NCBI GenBank assembly: GCA_964464965.1
Contig: CAYXHM010000001.1
Coordinates: forward strand, 124,001 to 188,000
Length of the DNA: 64,000 nucleotides
Reading direction: 5' to 3'
DNA from: UBA5543 sp964464965
GTDB lineage: Bacteria > Bacteroidota > Bacteroidia > Chitinophagales > Chitinophagaceae
Within the stretch, counting starts at the first letter, position 1. Each line of letters starts with the position of its first letter. The notes under the pieces were generated by a model. It ran no database searches, was not told the origin of the DNA, and worked only from the letters and a program-made list of their open reading frames with translations. The position numbers and the translations under genes are program-made. This document shows positions 15,915 through 25,436 of the stretch, piece by piece.

Positions 15915-18900
15915 ATGGCAGAACGGTACGCAGAATACAAAGGATTAAATATGCCTTCCATAGAGCAGTTGATACTGCAACGCTGGAAGGCAGAAGATAC
16001 TTTCAAAAAAAGTGTGGATGGCCGCAAGGGAGCGGAGCAATTCGTGTTTTACGAAGGGCCGCCCAGTGCCAATGGTATGCCCGGCATCCACCACGTTATC
16101 AGCCGTACTTTAAAAGACCTTGTCTGCCGCTACAAAACCATGCAGGGCTACCAGGTGAAGCGTAAAGCCGGGTGGGATACACACGGCCTGCCTGTAGAAC
16201 TGGGCGTAGAAAAAGAACTGGGCATCACCAAAGAAGATATAGGCAAGAAGATAACCGTAGAGGAATATAACCAGAAATGCCGCGAGGCGGTAATGCGTTA
16301 TAAAGGAGAGTGGGAAAGCATTACGGAGAAGATGGGCTACTGGGTAGACATGAGCGACCCGTACATCACCTTCGACAATAAATATATAGAAACCCTGTGG
16401 TGGGCTTTAAAAGAACTGCACAACAAGGGCTATTTATACAAGAGCGTCAGCATACAGCCATACAGCCCTGCAGCGGGTACGGGTTTAAGCTCCCACGAAC
16501 TGAACCAACCCGGTACGTACAAGGATGTAAAGGATACTACTGTGGTGGCTATGTTCAAAGCACATGCGCACCCTGTACTGGATGCTGCGGCTAATGGCGC
16601 GCCCGTGCACTTCATGGCATGGACCACTACCCCATGGACATTGCCGAGTAACGTAGGCCTGACTGTGGGACCAAACATAGATTATGTTTTGGTTAAGACT
16701 TTTAATCCCTATACGCACCAGCCTGCTCTTGTAGTGCTGGCAAAAGCGCTGTTGGGCAAATACTTTAAAGAAGAAGGCAAAAATGCAGACTCCGCAGGTT
16801 ATACTGCCGAGGTTAAAGTTTTGCCATGGACGATAGTTGCAGAATTTAAAGGCCGTGATATAGCAGGCTGTCGTTACGACCAGTTGCTGCCGTTTGAGGG
16901 CAATACCGCTGAAATAGCAGGTGGCGACCCCTTCCGTGTAGTAACGGGCGATTTTGTAACTACAGAAGATGGTACCGGTATAGTGCATACGGCCCCCGCC
17001 TTTGGTGCAGATGACTATAAGATGGGCAAGCAGCACAACCTGGGTATCCTCACTATGGTGGATAAGGAAGGTAAGTTTACCGAATACATGGGTGAATTTA
17101 GTGGCAGGTATGTAAAAGATTATAAGAACGACCCTGAGTATAAAGATGTTGACGTAGATATAGCCGTAAAGCTGAAACTTAGCGGCAACGCTTTTAAAGT
17201 AGAGAAATACGAGCACAGTTACCCGCATTGCTGGAGGACCGACAAGCCCGTAATATATTACCCGCTGGATGCATGGTTTATAAAAACCACCGCGGTAAAA
17301 GACCGGATGATAGAGCTGAACAAGACTATCAACTGGAAACCCGCCGCTACCGGTACAGGCCGCTTTGGCAACTGGCTGGAGAATATGGTGGACTGGAACC
17401 TGAGCCGCAGTCGCTTCTGGGGGACTCCACTGCCTGTATGGGTGAGCGATGATGGCACTGAAATGAAGTGTATAGGCAGCATAGATGAACTGCTGGAAGA
17501 AGTAAAACACGCCAACAAGGTATTGGATACCAACCAGGTATTTGACAGGGATAGTTTGGATTTGCATAAACCTTTTGTTGACCAGATTGTTTTGGCTACC
17601 AAAGATGGAAAACCTATGCACCGCGAGCCCGACCTGATAGATGTATGGTTTGACAGTGGGGCGATGCCCTACGCACAATGGCACTACCCGTTTGAAAATA
17701 AAAAGGAACATAAAAACCACTTCCCGGCAGATTTTATAGCCGAAGGTGTTGACCAGACACGCGGATGGTTTTACACACTACACGCACTGGGTGTGATGCT
17801 GTTTGACGATGTAGCTTATAAAACCGTTGTGAGCAACGGTTTGGTGCTGGATAAAAACGGCAACAAAATGAGCAAGCGACTGGGCAACGTGGTTGATCCT
17901 TTTAAAACAATAGAAGAATACAGCGCCGATGCCACACGCTGGTACCTGATAACCAATGCCAGCCCGTGGGATAGCATGAAGTTTGACCTGGCAGGCATTA
18001 AAGAGGTGCAGCGCAAATTCTTCGGTACACTATACAATACCTACCAGTTCTTTGCACTGTATGCCAATGTAGATGGCTTTACGTTTAAAGAACGCTATAT
18101 ACCCGTACACGAGCGTCCTGAAATAGACCGCTGGATACTTTCTGAACTGCACTCGCTGACGCATAAGGTAACCGGCTTTATGAACGAGTACGAGCCTACA
18201 CAGGCAGGCAGGGCTATGGAATACTTCCTGGATGAGCAACTGAGCAACTGGTATGTACGCCTGTGCCGTCGCCGGTTCTGGAAAGGGGAATATGAAATAG
18301 ATAAGATAAGCGCCTACCAGACACTGTATGAATGCCTGGAAACGATGAGTTTCCTGATGGGCCCTATAGCGCCGTTCTTCAGCGACTGGCTGTACAACAA
18401 CCTGAATAGTGTTACCAAACGCTATGATGCAGCATCTGTGCACCTGGCAGAGTTCCCGCAGATAGATGACACCGTGATAGACCGTGAGCTGGAAGAGCGC
18501 ATGCAACTGGCACAGGATGTATCATCGCTGGTGCTGAGCCTGCGGAAGAAGGAAAACCTGAAAGTGCGCCAGCCACTGCAAAAGATACTGGTACCTGTAC
18601 TGAACAAACACATGCAGGAACAATTACAGGCTGTGGAAACGTTGATAAAAAACGAGGTAAATGTAAAAGAACTTCAATACCTTGTTGACACCGAGGGCTT
18701 TATAAAGAAAAAAGTTAAAGCGAATTTCAAAACCCTGGGTGCGCGTATGGGCGCAAAAATGAAAGCCGTGGCAGCAGCTATAATGCAACTGCAACAGGCA
18801 GACATAGCGCAACTGGAACAACAAAAAACTTATAACTTAAACATAGATAACGAGCAGGTAGTAATAACAATAGAAGACGTAGAAATAATAGCAGAAGATA

Positions 18901-19226
18901 TACCGGGCTGGTCGGTGGCCAATAAAGACAACCTGACCGTGGCCCTGGATATAACGGTAACACCTGAATTGCAGGATGAGGGCCATGCACGTGAACTGGT
19001 AAACCGTATCCAGAAGATACGTAAGGAAACAGGCCTGGAACTTACAGACAGGATAGCGGTACAAGTGGAAGAGTATGAAACATTAAAGTCAGCCATCATA
19101 AATTTCAGTGACTATATTTGCACGGAAATTTTGGCGGATCATATAGAAATCGTCCCTCAAATGCAGGCTGGTACTGAGATAGAGGTAAACGATATAACTC
19201 TTAAAGTGTTAATTTCTAAAAATTAG
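15915..19226 (+). CDS. ileS: Isoleucine--tRNA ligase, eukaryote-like type
   Basis: Class I aminoacyl-tRNA synthetase of 1103 residues that charges tRNA-Ile. The HIGH region reads PPSANGMPGIHH (49-60) and the KMSKR loop is at 651-655. The editing domain is present (AWTTTPWTLPSNVGL and TEDGTGIVHTAPAFGADDY). Length and the PGIHH form of the HIGH box match the eukaryote-like IleS2 group, several members of which are naturally insensitive to mupirocin; that property is only inferred here. Six bases separate its stop from the DksA/TraR-like gene, so the two form an operon. Confidence 0.97.
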   Translation: MAERYAEYKGLNMPSIEQLILQRWKAEDTFKKSVDGRKGAEQFVFYEGPPSANGMPGIHHVISRTLKDLVCRYKTMQGYQVKRKAGWDTHGLPVELGVEKELGITKEDIGKKITVEEYNQKCREAVMRYKGEWESITEKMGYWVDMSDPYITFDNKYIETLWWALKELHNKGYLYKSVSIQPYSPAAGTGLSSHELNQPGTYKDVKDTTVVAMFKAHAHPVLDAAANGAPVHFMAWTTTPWTLPSNVGLTVGPNIDYVLVKTFNPYTHQPALVVLAKALLGKYFKEEGKNADSAGYTAEVKVLPWTIVAEFKGRDIAGCRYDQLLPFEGNTAEIAGGDPFRVVTGDFVTTEDGTGIVHTAPAFGADDYKMGKQHNLGILTMVDKEGKFTEYMGEFSGRYVKDYKNDPEYKDVDVDIAVKLKLSGNAFKVEKYEHSYPHCWRTDKPVIYYPLDAWFIKTTAVKDRMIELNKTINWKPAATGTGRFGNWLENMVDWNLSRSRFWGTPLPVWVSDDGTEMKCIGSIDELLEEVKHANKVLDTNQVFDRDSLDLHKPFVDQIVLATKDGKPMHREPDLIDVWFDSGAMPYAQWHYPFENKKEHKNHFPADFIAEGVDQTRGWFYTLHALGVMLFDDVAYKTVVSNGLVLDKNGNKMSKRLGNVVDPFKTIEEYSADATRWYLITNASPWDSMKFDLAGIKEVQRKFFGTLYNTYQFFALYANVDGFTFKERYIPVHERPEIDRWILSELHSLTHKVTGFMNEYEPTQAGRAMEYFLDEQLSNWYVRLCRRRFWKGEYEIDKISAYQTLYECLETMSFLMGPIAPFFSDWLYNNLNSVTKRYDAASVHLAEFPQIDDTVIDRELEERMQLAQDVSSLVLSLRKKENLKVRQPLQKILVPVLNKHMQEQLQAVETLIKNEVNVKELQYLVDTEGFIKKKVKANFKTLGARMGAKMKAVAAAIMQLQQADIAQLEQQKTYNLNIDNEQVVITIEDVEIIAEDIPGWSVANKDNLTVALDITVTPELQDEGHARELVNRIQKIRKETGLELTDRIAVQVEEYETLKSAIINFSDYICTEILADHIEIVPQMQAGTEIEVNDITLKVLISKN

Positions 19227-19232
19227 AAAATT

Positions 19233-20357
19233 ATGGCCACAAAAAAGAAGGCCCCCGTGGCAAAGAAGACAGCCCAAGCCCCTAAAGCCGTTGCTGTAAA
19301 AAAGACAGTCAAAAAGGCTGCGCCTGCTAAAAAAGTAGAACAAAAGAAAGCGGCTCCTGCAAAGAAAGCCGTGGTGAAAAAGGCTGCGCCTTCAAAAAAA
19401 GCTGCACCCGCCAAAAAGGCCGCGCCTAAAAAGGCAGCCCCCCCGGCAAAGAAAGCAGTTGCAAAGAAGGTTGCGCCGGATAAAAAATCGGTCACAACTA
19501 AAACAAGTGCAACAAAAGTGAAAAAAGAGACGAAGAAGAGTCCTGCGAAAACGGCGACACCCGCAAAGAATAAAGTAGAGGCGAAGAAAGCGGCTCCTGC
19601 TAAGAAGGTGGAAGCACCTGCGAAAAAAGCAGCGCCGGCAAAAAAGGTTGAAGCAAAAAAAGCTGAAGTAAAAAGCACACCGGTAGCTAAAAAAGCTGCA
19701 CCGGCTCCTGTAAAAGCTGAAGTAAAAAAAGCTGCATCCGGCAAGAAAGCCGTGAAACCTGTAGTGATTAAAAAAGCGCCGACACCGCCGCCGATACCTA
19801 CAGAAAAACCAAAACCAACAAGGCGCAACGCCCGTGAAGAAGGAAAACAGCAAGTAATAGTAGCACACCGCCGACTGGAAAATAAATCTAAAACAACAGA
19901 CAAACCCGGCACAACAATGATTAACTATCAGCCGGATTTTACAAGATCGATATTAGACACGCCGATGGAACAACAAGGACCGGTATATCGCTACAGCGAT
20001 GAAGAATTGAATGAGTTTAAAGTATTGATTACAGGCCGCCTGGAAGCAGCCCGCAAAGAGCTGGGATACCTGCAGGGATTAATAACCCGCAAAGACGAAG
20101 CCGGTACAGAAGATACAGAGAACCGCTACATGAATATGGAAGATGGCAGCGGCGCTATGGAACGTGAGCAACTGGCACAGCTTGCCAGCCGCCAGATACA
20201 GTTCATCAACCACCTGGAAAAAGCCATTATGCGCATAGAAAATAAAACCTATGGCATATGCCGTGTTACAGGAAAGCTGATAGACAAAGCGCGCCTGCGT
20301 GCAGTGCCTCACGCTACACTGAGCATCGAAGCTAAGAAAATGATGTCTTCTAAATAA
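19233..20357 (+). CDS. DksA/TraR-like protein with Lys/Ala/Pro-rich histone-H1-like N-terminus
   Basis: A 374-residue fusion. Residues 1 to about 190 are almost entirely Ala, Lys, Pro and Val in repeats such as KKAAPAKK, resembling histone H1 or AlgP tails that bind nucleic acid. From about M229 a compact domain follows: a helical hairpin (YSDEELNEFKVLITGRLEAA) and a C-terminal zinc-finger-like unit YGICRVTGKLIDKARL. Only one Cys (C343) remains of the four in classic DksA, so zinc binding is unlikely. Relatives bind RNA polymerase through the secondary channel. Cotranscribed with ileS. The basic tail could tether it to DNA or RNA (inference). Confidence 0.85.
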   Translation: MATKKKAPVAKKTAQAPKAVAVKKTVKKAAPAKKVEQKKAAPAKKAVVKKAAPSKKAAPAKKAAPKKAAPPAKKAVAKKVAPDKKSVTTKTSATKVKKETKKSPAKTATPAKNKVEAKKAAPAKKVEAPAKKAAPAKKVEAKKAEVKSTPVAKKAAPAPVKAEVKKAASGKKAVKPVVIKKAPTPPPIPTEKPKPTRRNAREEGKQQVIVAHRRLENKSKTTDKPGTTMINYQPDFTRSILDTPMEQQGPVYRYSDEELNEFKVLITGRLEAARKELGYLQGLITRKDEAGTEDTENRYMNMEDGSGAMEREQLAQLASRQIQFINHLEKAIMRIENKTYGICRVTGKLIDKARLRAVPHATLSIEAKKMMSSK

Positions 20358-20377
20358 GCATCTTAAACATAATCAGG

Positions 20378-20409
20378 AAAAGAGCCACTATCTATATAGT
20401 GGCTCTTTT
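20378..20409 (+). terminator. Terminator of the ileS-dksA-like operon
   Basis: A 14-bp stem (aaaagagccactat with atagtggctctttt) with a CTAT loop; the T-run forms the 3' arm end. On the minus strand the same element ends in T as well, so it may also serve the convergent gene. Confidence 0.88.
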
Positions 20410-20461
20410 ATTGGAGAAACATTTACACGTAAGGTTAAATTACAACTGCTGCAAAACGGCA

Positions 20462-21109
20462 TTATCCAAGACCACGTTTATTAGCTTCAATCTCTATAAA
20501 AGCAGGCAGATAGTTGGGTGTACACCCACGGGATACTACTTCATCTTTATACAGCCCGGTATCTACCCCGATTTTTATACAACGCTTCCTGTAAGCTTTA
20601 TCAAACACGCCAATCCAGGCTGCTGCAAAGTTCATAGCCCATTGCACTTCGGGCACTTCTGTAGAAATATTTTTTTCAATTGCGGAAAGCAAATCCGGTG
20701 TATTGTCGGGTGGTGTCTGCCCCATCCATCTTAAGCGTGCCTGGTAATACCAGAAAGTTCGCCTTTGCAGGGAAGACGGGCTATATTGCCAGGACTGGAC
20801 AAGCGCAACAGTGTTCTTGTCTTTCATAAGCTGATTTGCCATTAACCATTCCATCAACTGGTTTCGCTGATCAAAACTGTGTTGCTGCATATCAACATCC
20901 AGCTTATTAATAAAGTCCTGTGTCAAAAGCTTTTTATCAAAAATCAACGTTGCCAATAGCCCGGGCATAAACTCACCTGTTGACCATAATTCTATAGCCA
21001 ACTCATGGTCTTTCTTAATTTCCGCAGCTATCTTCTTTAAATCTCCCATCCTGGCAGATTCAGAATTTATCCGCGAATAGACATTCTTAGCTTTTGAAGA
21101 CAGTTTCAT
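20462..21109 (-). CDS. DNA alkylation repair protein (AlkD-like)
   Basis: A 215-residue all-helical HEAT-like protein of the DNA alkylation repair family. MGDLKKIAAEIKKDHELAIE (21-40), the EVQWAMNFAAAWIG helix (153-166) and the C-terminal YRKRCIKIGVDTGLYKDE / RGCTPNYLPAFI stretches are family hallmarks. AlkD glycosylases remove bulky or cationic alkylated bases without base flipping; activity of this subgroup is inferred. It lies 52 bases from the arginase gene on the same strand. Confidence 0.85.
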   Translation of the reverse strand: MKLSSKAKNVYSRINSESARMGDLKKIAAEIKKDHELAIELWSTGEFMPGLLATLIFDKKLLTQDFINKLDVDMQQHSFDQRNQLMEWLMANQLMKDKNTVALVQSWQYSPSSLQRRTFWYYQARLRWMGQTPPDNTPDLLSAIEKNISTEVPEVQWAMNFAAAWIGVFDKAYRKRCIKIGVDTGLYKDEVVSRGCTPNYLPAFIEIEANKRGLG

Positions 21110-21151
21110 ACCGGAACGTGATTTATTTATCTTTCCACCCGGGCAGCAGGC

Positions 21152-22099
21152 TTAGTTCACCAACAGGATATTGACACAGCGCTGCAGGATATTAAACGCA
21201 ATTTCAGCCATCAGGTTTTCTTTGTCCAGCGTGGGGTTTACTTCAGTTACTTCAAAGCAGCATATCTTATGGTTTTGCATAAAGGTAGCCAGCAGATCTT
21301 CTGCCTCACGCTCGCGCAAGCCATTACTTACCGGCGTGCCTGTACCGCGCGATATGGAGCTATCCAGCGAATCCACGTCAAAAGACACGTAAATATCATC
21401 GCAGTTGCTCAGGTGCAGCAGTGCGGAACGCACTACACTTTCCACTCCTTTCTTTCTTACCTCCTGCACAGGAATAATTTTTATCCCGTGCTTTTTTATG
21501 ATGTACTCTTCTTCTTTTTCGTAGTCGCGCAGGGCTATGAACACTATATCTTCAGGCTCTATTTTAGGTTTTATTTTACCTATATTTTTCAATTTTTCCC
21601 ATACTTCTATGGTGGCGTTATCAGGCGTATGCACCTGGTTCTCCTTGTTGTCCATATTCAGGGCTGTAGCCAGGGGCATGCCGTGCATATTGCCCGATGG
21701 TGTAGTGTATGGCGTATGCATATCTGCGTGCGCATCTATCCATACCACGCCCAGCCTGTTTTTAGGCTTGGCCATTTTTATGCCCGCAATAGTACCTCCT
21801 GCCGTGCTGTGGTCGCCGGCCAGCACCAGGGGAAAAAGGCCTGACTTAAGTGTTTTCTCAACAGAGGAAGCCACGCGTTCGTACATAGTATGCACCCCGG
21901 CTATCCTTTTTGCATAGGGAGACTTTACCGGCTCATAAAGCAGGTTATTTTCCGTGTCTAAATTTTCTGTAGGGAAGTTGACGAAGAAACTGCTCATAAA
22001 ATCGAGCGCCGCTACTTTTATAGCATCAACCCCCAGGCTGGCACCACGTGTACCGGCTCCTATTTCAGAACGCACTTCAATTATTTTTATATTGCGCAT
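21152..22099 (-). CDS. Arginase family ureohydrolase, probable arginase
   Basis: Mn-dependent ureohydrolase of 315 residues, start taken at MRNIKIIEV; an in-frame TTG three codons upstream overlaps the promoter. Metal ligands are visible in GDHS (95-98), DAHADMHTP (122-130) and DVD (241-243); SGNMHGMP (135-142) and GTGTPV are the substrate-loop motifs of arginases rather than agmatinases. It would hydrolyse arginine to ornithine and urea. The cphA/cphB cluster at 5-10 kb would be one internal source of arginine. The -7 element is only 7-14 bases upstream, so the leader is 0-4 bases. Confidence 0.88.
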   Translation of the reverse strand: MRNIKIIEVRSEIGAGTRGASLGVDAIKVAALDFMSSFFVNFPTENLDTENNLLYEPVKSPYAKRIAGVHTMYERVASSVEKTLKSGLFPLVLAGDHSTAGGTIAGIKMAKPKNRLGVVWIDAHADMHTPYTTPSGNMHGMPLATALNMDNKENQVHTPDNATIEVWEKLKNIGKIKPKIEPEDIVFIALRDYEKEEEYIIKKHGIKIIPVQEVRKKGVESVVRSALLHLSNCDDIYVSFDVDSLDSSISRGTGTPVSNGLREREAEDLLATFMQNHKICCFEVTEVNPTLDKENLMAEIAFNILQRCVNILLVN

Positions 22100-22105
22100 A
22101 CGTGT

Positions 22106-22113
22106 CAAATATA
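22106..22113 (-). promoter_or_regulatory. -7 element for the arginase gene
   Basis: Minus strand TATATTTG, exact TAnnTTTG, 6 bases from the ATG at 22099; predicts a nearly leaderless mRNA. Confidence 0.6.
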
Positions 22114-22133
22114 ATACTAAAACGGCAATGGCG

Positions 22134-24575
22134 TTAGAATGGATAGCCTATGGCTATATTCCAGACAATACTCCTCCTCCATTTATCATACAGCGGGTCT
22201 ATATCACTCAATATCCAGCCTTGTTTTATTTCCTTGCCGGGAATATCCAGGTTGCCCGGCACTTTAAGTGGTACTGCCCAGTCAACCCTCAGTATAAAAA
22301 GGCTGGCAATATCTATCCTGATACCGGCGCCGCCATTTACGGCAAAAGCATCGTATAATGTATTCAGCCTGAACTCACCACCCGGGTAATCTACAGATGG
22401 CCTGGACAGCCATATATTACCCGCATCTGCAAATACGGCACCGTTAAACTGTAGCGCCCCGCCAAACAACCTGAATATATCAAAGCGGTATTCAGCGTTC
22501 ATTTCTAATTTTATATCGCCCGTACGGTCTATCAGTGCAGTTGCGCGGCTATCAGCTGTTATGTCATTGGTGTCAGTATATGTACCGGGGCCCAGCGTAC
22601 GTATCTTCCATCCACGCATACTAAAGGGGCCGCCTACAAAATATTGTTTCAGGTAAGGCAATGTTTCAGACTCGCCATAAGGCAGACCAATACCTCCATA
22701 GAACCTCAATGCTGTAGTTGAATGCCTTTGTTTTATATAATGCCGCAGGTCATAATCCAGCTTTACATATTGCGAAAAGCTGACGGTCATGTTAGGCGAT
22801 ATCCTGTTCAGCCCGGCTACTACCCCGCCCGCTTCTTCTATACTTAATTTTACATAGCTGTAATCGTCGTACCACTTCGCCTTACTGGCATTGCTGAATG
22901 TCCAGGTAACATTCTCCCCCTCTATAAAAGTTTCCCTGTACGTTTTTTCAAGGTATTCGTTGGTATCCAGCCTTTGTTGAAACTTAGGGTCAACACTCAA
23001 CAGGTTGATATCGTTGATAAAAAATGGTGACACCTCCCAATTTTTGGTGCTGGTTTCACGCCACTTATATGTGAACCGCGATGTGAGGTTGACCAGTGTA
23101 AAGAAATTTACCCTGTCCAGCAGGTTGGCACCCAATGCTATTTGCGTGCGTGGTGTATTACTGATACTGTACCGCTCTTTACTGATCGGGAAAAGAAATT
23201 TAGGAAACTCGAGACTGGTATTGATACCTGCTGTTTTTGTAAGTACAAAAAAGTCATCCGTAGCTTCATCAAACTGTGTTTCTATACCCGCATTTATTGA
23301 AGTAGTAAACAGGTTGGCACCTTTAGCAACGTTTTTATTACTAAAGCTAGCCGTGGCACCACTACCTAATGTGTAAGTAGTACCTGTAGAGCCTTCCCAG
23401 CTCAGGTTGAAGTCGTATTTTCGAGCCCGGCCCAGTATGATAGCGCAACTCAGCCAGTCTATACCTTCGCCGGTTCTTGAAGTATCTTCAAAATACACGC
23501 CCCTTACAGTTTCAAATACCCCCAGCTGGTTTAGTTCTGTAATGGTTTTATCATAATCGCTCTGCACGTAGTACCCGTTTGAACGCACAAAGATGTGGTT
23601 GTTCACTACTTTTTCCCTCACGTAATAATCGTGATAACGAAAAGTAGTATTATCAATCTTTTTAACGATCATGGTACTGTCACGGGCATCACTCCTGTCT
23701 ATATAATCAGGAAAAACAAGTATCCTGTGGATACCATACCTTTTAAATGCCTTACCATCTTCACTATTGTCAACGTTGATATAAATATCCAGTGTGGGCC
23801 TCGGCGCTTCTTTTTTTAATGTTACCAGGTCTGCAGCATCAGATATTATGCTCTCATCCGGCTTCATGAAATCTTTTGCATTAACAGTATCCAGCTGGAA
23901 ACTGATATTGCTGTTGGCAAAATAGTAATACCCCCTGTCCCTTAGTATATTGGTAAGCCTTACACGCTCCTGCTCTACCAGGCTGGCCGAATAAGCCTTG
24001 CCCGCCCGCAAAAAAGTCGCATAAAAATCTTCCTGGATAATCCTGTTTATTTCAGGGTCTGCTATATCCTTAAAATAAACACGCCTTATCAGGTAGTTAA
24101 TACCCGGATCAATATTATACCTGACGGTTGCTTTCTTCCTCTTTTCATTAAATATTGTCGTGTCTGAAACCTTTGCGTAAAAATATCCCTGGTGAAAAAG
24201 ATAGGCTTCCATGTATTGTATTGACTGGGGTATTGTAGAGCTATCATAAATTACAGGCGCCTCCACCGATTTTGATTCCACCTGGTAGTTCGTGTTATCG
24301 CGCTGGTACTTTTCATAACGCAGGTTATACAGGAAGAGCTTCGTCTTCAGTCCATCAAATAAAAAGGAAGAGTTGGGCTGCTGTGTAATAGCATTGTCCA
24401 GGTTGTCGGTAAGTATGCCTTTATTTTCCAGGTACTTTGTATCAGTAAAATTTATTTCATTCTCCTTCAGCAGGTACTCGCCTTCTTTTAAATGGCGGGT
24501 ACTGTTGCAGGACGGCAGCACAAGGGCAGCCATCGAAACAATCATCAAAATATGTACCCTTATTTTATAACTCAT
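22134..24575 (-). CDS. TamA-like Omp85 outer membrane lipoprotein (TamL)
   Basis: An 813-residue outer membrane assembly factor. The signal peptide ends in the lipobox VLPSC (C23), the mark of TamL, the lipidated form of TamA found in Bacteroidota. POTRA-like domains occupy about 30-440 (for example PGINYLIRRVYFKD and LRDRGYYYF), followed by the Omp85 barrel with VGGPFSMRGWKIRTLGPG, which holds the conserved (V/M)RG(F/W) motif, and a C-terminal strand ending in Phe (IAIGYPF). No TamB gene is next to it here. Divergent from the SpoU methyltransferase with 37 bases between start codons. Confidence 0.92.
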   Translation of the reverse strand: MSYKIRVHILMIVSMAALVLPSCNSTRHLKEGEYLLKENEINFTDTKYLENKGILTDNLDNAITQQPNSSFLFDGLKTKLFLYNLRYEKYQRDNTNYQVESKSVEAPVIYDSSTIPQSIQYMEAYLFHQGYFYAKVSDTTIFNEKRKKATVRYNIDPGINYLIRRVYFKDIADPEINRIIQEDFYATFLRAGKAYSASLVEQERVRLTNILRDRGYYYFANSNISFQLDTVNAKDFMKPDESIISDAADLVTLKKEAPRPTLDIYINVDNSEDGKAFKRYGIHRILVFPDYIDRSDARDSTMIVKKIDNTTFRYHDYYVREKVVNNHIFVRSNGYYVQSDYDKTITELNQLGVFETVRGVYFEDTSRTGEGIDWLSCAIILGRARKYDFNLSWEGSTGTTYTLGSGATASFSNKNVAKGANLFTTSINAGIETQFDEATDDFFVLTKTAGINTSLEFPKFLFPISKERYSISNTPRTQIALGANLLDRVNFFTLVNLTSRFTYKWRETSTKNWEVSPFFINDINLLSVDPKFQQRLDTNEYLEKTYRETFIEGENVTWTFSNASKAKWYDDYSYVKLSIEEAGGVVAGLNRISPNMTVSFSQYVKLDYDLRHYIKQRHSTTALRFYGGIGLPYGESETLPYLKQYFVGGPFSMRGWKIRTLGPGTYTDTNDITADSRATALIDRTGDIKLEMNAEYRFDIFRLFGGALQFNGAVFADAGNIWLSRPSVDYPGGEFRLNTLYDAFAVNGGAGIRIDIASLFILRVDWAVPLKVPGNLDIPGKEIKQGWILSDIDPLYDKWRRSIVWNIAIGYPF

Positions 24576-24600
24576 GTACCTGTAAAGGACAATTAAATTT

Positions 24601-24608
24601 TATTTTTG
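24601..24608 (+). promoter_or_regulatory. -7 element almost abutting the SpoU methyltransferase start
   Basis: TATTTTTG, exact TAnnTTTG, ends 4 bases before the ATG at 24613; transcription would begin at or next to the start codon. Confidence 0.6.
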
Positions 24609-24612
24609 CACC

Positions 24613-25350
24613 ATGTTATCAAGCGCGCAAAGTAAATACATTAGGTCGTTAACCCAACAAAAATACCGTAAACAATATAATGTATTCCTGGCTGAGGGCG
24701 ATAAAATAGCTAAAGAGTGGTTAATATCTGCGGCAAAGATACAAATGATAATAGCCACACAGGATTGGGCAGATGTAAATAGCCGGCATATAAAAGCACA
24801 TCCTGAAGCAGAGGTATGCATAGCTACACCGCAGGAACTGGAAAAGGTGAGCGCCCTGCAAACACCACACAAAGCCGTACTGGTGGCAGATATGCCAGCT
24901 GAGGGCAGGCTGCCCGATAGTGGCTGGTGTATAGCCGTGGCACAGCTTCAGGACCCGGGTAACATGGGCAGCATCATACGCATAGCCGACTGGTTTGGCA
25001 TGAGCCATGTCGTCGCATCGCCGGACAGTGTGGATTTTTATAACCCGAAAGTGGTGCAGGCCGCTATGGGTGGCCACCTGCGTGTAGAACTGGTGAGTAC
25101 GGAACTCAAGGAGTTTATTACCGGCACATCCTTACCCGTATATGCGGCCACGCTTGGCGGTAGCAGCCTGTATGATGTAACAGGCCCGAAAGAGGGCATC
25201 ATCCTGATAGGCAACGAATCGAAGGGGCTGCCGGAAGAACTGGTAGCACTGGCCACGCACCGCATTACCATTCCACGCAAAGGAGGCGCAGAATCGCTGA
25301 ATGCGGCGGTATCTGCCGGTATCATAGCCGCTATATTGGCCGGGCGTTAA
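24613..25350 (+). CDS. RNA 2'-O-methyltransferase, SpoU/TrmH family
   Basis: A 245-residue SPOUT enzyme with an N-terminal substrate-binding domain (1 to about 95; YNVFLAEGDKIAKEW is typical) and a C-terminal knotted SAM-binding domain. The three motifs are QDPGNMGSIIRIADWFG (113-129), IGNESKGLPEE (199-209) and IPRKGGAESLNAAVSAGI (220-237). It would 2'-O-methylate a ribose in rRNA or tRNA; the target cannot be told from sequence. The N-terminus agrees with the family at this ATG, although it leaves no room for a leader after the promoter. Confidence 0.93.
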   Translation: MLSSAQSKYIRSLTQQKYRKQYNVFLAEGDKIAKEWLISAAKIQMIIATQDWADVNSRHIKAHPEAEVCIATPQELEKVSALQTPHKAVLVADMPAEGRLPDSGWCIAVAQLQDPGNMGSIIRIADWFGMSHVVASPDSVDFYNPKVVQAAMGGHLRVELVSTELKEFITGTSLPVYAATLGGSSLYDVTGPKEGIILIGNESKGLPEELVALATHRITIPRKGGAESLNAAVSAGIIAAILAGR

Positions 25351-25436
25351 AAATATGGTAAAAGCAATGCTATAAAGGCTTTTATCAAGCTGATTGAATA
25401 TTTATTGGTGTAATTTCATCTATAAAAATTCCGGTT

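Noticed and set aside
16485..17720. 411-codon open frame on the minus strand inside ileS
   Set aside because: It is antisense to the ileS frame, full of His, Tyr and Ile runs with no domain, and ileS is certain on the other strand.
19223..19912. 229-codon Ala/Phe-rich minus-strand frame
   Set aside because: Produced by the complementary strand of the Lys/Ala repeat tail of the DksA-like gene; apparent membrane character is an artefact of the repeats.
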